Part shown: positions 61,929 to 64,000 of the stretch, in pieces | How positions within the stretch are numbered: the first letter of the stretch is position 1 | Layout of the letters: every line of letters starts with the position of its first letter | Assembly: GCA_019695345.1 (NCBI GenBank) | Contig: JAIBAE010000006.1 | Coordinates: forward strand, 1-64,000 | Source: Bacteroidota bacterium | GTDB lineage: Bacteria > Bacteroidota > Ignavibacteria > Kapaibacteriales > NICIL-2 | Length of the DNA: 64,000 nt | Direction: 5' to 3' | The notes under the pieces: generated by a model | Told to the model about the DNA's origin: nothing | The model's database searches: none | The model's input: the letters and a program-made list of their open reading frames with translations, nothing else | Position numbers and translations under genes: made by a program

Positions 61929-64000
61929 AGTACATCCTCCAAATCTTGTACTGTAATATAACCATCGTTACTCTTAATGTGGTTAATCAATTTACAGTAC
62001 TGTAGAGATTGTTCTAGAACTTCCTCAACACCAAGAATAATACATTGTTGTCTGGCGCGGGTTAGAGCAACGTTTAATTTCCTATCTACAATAACTCCGT
62101 CAAAATCCGCCAACGATTGAACTGATTGCAATTGAGACACATGATTAACAGCACAAGAAATGATGATGATATCTCGTTCTGAGCCTTGATAGCGTTCTAC
62201 TGTATCAATCGAAATCAGAGGACGAATATCATTAGGCAAGGCAATACTGATTTCTCTAATTTGTGCTCGGAAAGGAGTGATGATTCCTATTGATTGGTTG
62301 GTAAATGAGTCGCCAAGTCTGTTAGCTAACATGGTTGCCAATCGCGCACAAAGTGCAGCTTCTTGTGAATGAAACTTCCTTCCGGATTCCTTTTCTGTAG
62401 GAATAAAGATCATTCGTTTATCAAATGCGGTTTCATCAAACGATAGTACCTGCCATTGATTTAGTGGAGTAAGCTTGTTATTGTAGTACTCGATATTACA
62501 ATATTCCTGTATCTCTTTGTGCATCCTGCCTTGTTTGGAAAGCATTCCAAAACTGTCCGTCCAATTCTGTTGCTGACAAATTCGTAGCAACCGTTCAAAG
62601 TATGATGTTCTCAAATCGTTGATACCAAGGGCATCAAGATGTTCGTGTTGTACTTTACAGCCACGTTCTTTCTGCGTTACAACCGCAGGTAATTGTTTTT
62701 CATCGCCAATAAGAATAAACCGTTTTACATTTGCTAATAAACCAACCAACATTGGCTCCAATATCTGAGATGCTTCATCAACAATTGCCGTTGTGAATTT
62801 CTTTAAAGCAAATAGTTCAGGATTAGTGTGGAGATAGGAGAGTGTACCCACAAATACGCGGCACGATGAGATTGTATCTTGCAAAGTGGAAAACTCATTT
62901 TTTTCAGCTATTGTTTGTAACAGTACATCGTGATGAATGGTATTTTCTTTACTCCCAAGTCTGATAAATTCTATACCCTGTATAATCCTTTTGATAGAAC
63001 TACAAATCTCATCTACAGCCCTGTTTGTGAATGCTGTTAGTAGAATACACTCATCCTGTGTATTGTAAAGTTTCGCCACCAAGTTCTTTAGCATCACCGA
63101 TGTTTTTCCCGTACCCGGTGGACCCTGTAACAGAAAGTAATCATTGGCTGAAAGAGCTTTATTCAACAGTATTTGCTGTTCGGGTGTTACGGAAGAGTCA
63201 AACTCATGAATTGAACTTGTTTTCCGGGGTTCTGATAAGCCAAGTCGGATTGATTTTTCTTGTTCGGGTAATTCAAACACATCAAACAATGACGAATAAA
63301 TATTGTTGTACGAAGTTTCAACATAATCCGGTTCAATACACCAATGTTCAGAGGAATAAAAAATATCCTTATGTAATTGTTTATTGCGAACACTTACACA
63401 AACATGGGTTTCTGTTATTTCTCGTACTGAGCATTTAATAATCTGTCCGTGATAAACTTCATCTTCCTCATCATGAACATCCGGATACACAATGGCGATA
63501 TCACCTATACGAAATACACTATTCTCCTGCGTAAACTCCGAAAATGTAAATCGTAGATGTAATGTGTTAAAATCGGATTGTGTTTCATCTAACACCAAAC
63601 CAGAGAGAACAGCAAATCGTTCTTCTTTTTCTTGTTGAGATTCCAGCCACAAAGCGGCGTAACCATTTGATACATCCGAGCCAACTCTCTGTGCTATTTG
63701 CTCACGTTGTAAAAACGAGATGAATGCCTGTACGTATAATCGTTCCTGAACCGTAAGCTTTGAATATAATGCGGAAAACGCCAAAGCATCCTGTACTTTA
63801 AAGGTCGGCATGGCAATCTTTTGCGGATGGAGTTGTTGTAAGAAACCAAACTTACGTTCGGTTAATTGATGTTCGTAAAACACAATAGCATTTCGTACAG
63901 CTAATACTGATTGCTTAAGTGAATGTATGTTCGGTGCATTCCGTAATGGGAACACACTTGTTTTAGAATACAACACCTGACTATCGCCTGTACGCTGCGG
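61925..64000 (-). CDS. superfamily I helicase of the DNA2/NAM7-like group (5' end outside the window)
   Basis: At least 690 residues of a UvrD/Upf1-like (AAA_11/AAA_12) helicase. The frame is open to the right edge with no clear start: GTG 63976 is possible, but the frame reads on upstream, so it is taken as partial. Visible motifs are Walker A LLQGPPGTGKTSVML, DEAS motif II in TTAIVDEASQILEP, LIGDEKQLPAVV (motif III), RYQGSERDIIIISC (motif V) and LNVALTRARQQCIILG (motif VI). This group unwinds DNA or RNA 5' to 3' and is found in repair and in some defence systems. The pairing with ruvC favours repair. Confidence 0.88.
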   Translation of the reverse strand, partial: PQRTGDSQVLYSKTSVFPLRNAPNIHSLKQSVLAVRNAIVFYEHQLTERKFGFLQQLHPQKIAMPTFKVQDALAFSALYSKLTVQERLYVQAFISFLQREQIAQRVGSDVSNGYAALWLESQQEKEERFAVLSGLVLDETQSDFNTLHLRFTFSEFTQENSVFRIGDIAIVYPDVHDEEDEVYHGQIIKCSVREITETHVCVSVRNKQLHKDIFYSSEHWCIEPDYVETSYNNIYSSLFDVFELPEQEKSIRLGLSEPRKTSSIHEFDSSVTPEQQILLNKALSANDYFLLQGPPGTGKTSVMLKNLVAKLYNTQDECILLTAFTNRAVDEICSSIKRIIQGIEFIRLGSKENTIHHDVLLQTIAEKNEFSTLQDTISSCRVFVGTLSYLHTNPELFALKKFTTAIVDEASQILEPMLVGLLANVKRFILIGDEKQLPAVVTQKERGCKVQHEHLDALGINDLRTSYFERLLRICQQQNWTDSFGMLSKQGRMHKEIQEYCNIEYYNNKLTPLNQWQVLSFDETAFDKRMIFIPTEKESGRKFHSQEAALCARLATMLANRLGDSFTNQSIGIITPFRAQIREISIALPNDIRPLISIDTVERYQGSERDIIIISCAVNHVSQLQSVQSLADFDGVIVDRKLNVALTRARQQCIILGVEEVLEQSLQYCKLINHIKSNDGYITVQDLEDVL

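Overview
The window looks like a chromosomal segment of a moderately AT-rich member of the Bacteroidota/Chlorobi (FCB) group, possibly Ignavibacteria- or Kapabacteria-like. The supporting signs are a large secreted subtilase with a type IX secretion (T9SS) C-terminal signal, two paralogous DUF2723/GT117 membrane glycosyltransferases, Bacteroidota-style efflux systems, a tyrosine recombinase with a phage_int_SAM-like layout, and generally weak Shine-Dalgarno sites. No rRNA or phylogenetic marker allows a firmer assignment.

Layout. 1-6.8 kb: a tail of an unknown gene, a small hypothetical gene, a MacA-like adaptor / MacB-like permease / TolC export operon, a YoeB-type toxin-antitoxin pair and an MFS transporter. 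6.87-20.61 kb: a genomic island of about 13.7 kb integrated in a tRNA-Pro gene. It is bounded by a 26-bp direct repeat and carries a tyrosine integrase, a small hypothetical gene, an excisionase-like HTH gene, a RepA-like AAA ATPase interrupted or ended by an in-frame stop, a complete type I restriction-modification set (hsdR, hsdM, hsdS), three downstream accessory genes (DUF2971-like, HEPN-like, unknown), and about 1.1 kb of unexplained, repeat-containing non-coding DNA. 20.6-31.1 kb: tRNA-Asp, tRNA-Ala, an esterase, an ATP-grasp enzyme, two oligopeptide-type ABC permeases, an outer-membrane protein, ExbD, TonB and QueE. 31.3-37.6 kb (minus strand): an RND efflux operon (small ORF, TolC, a possible second small ORF, adaptor, pump) behind a palindromic operator candidate. 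38-43.8 kb: a T9SS-exported subtilase coupled to a DUF2279-like gene, and a small beta-barrel. 44-52.9 kb: SQR-like flavoprotein, Mpl, PAP2 lipoprotein, LepA, two signal peptidases and HemW. 53-60.2 kb: two GT117 proteins and a GT2 polyprenyl-phosphate glycosyltransferase, plausibly a protein O-glycosylation set. 60.4-64 kb: nuoJ-nuoK, ruvC and a superfamily I helicase that runs off the window.

The most unusual genome-wide signal is a family of about 21 dispersed intergenic repeats of 65-75 bp (here called type I). Each has two diverged direct-repeat ends around a variable core and a terminal CGCGATAGC-A-tract. A second family (type II, 6 copies) sometimes sits beside it. Copies lie either with the GCTATCGC end directly behind a stop codon or with the A-tract 37-94 bp ahead of a start codon. 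They have entered the island, and one type II copy appears to provide the start of a signal peptide. The island's accessory operon and its non-coding segment are the best places to look for a new system.
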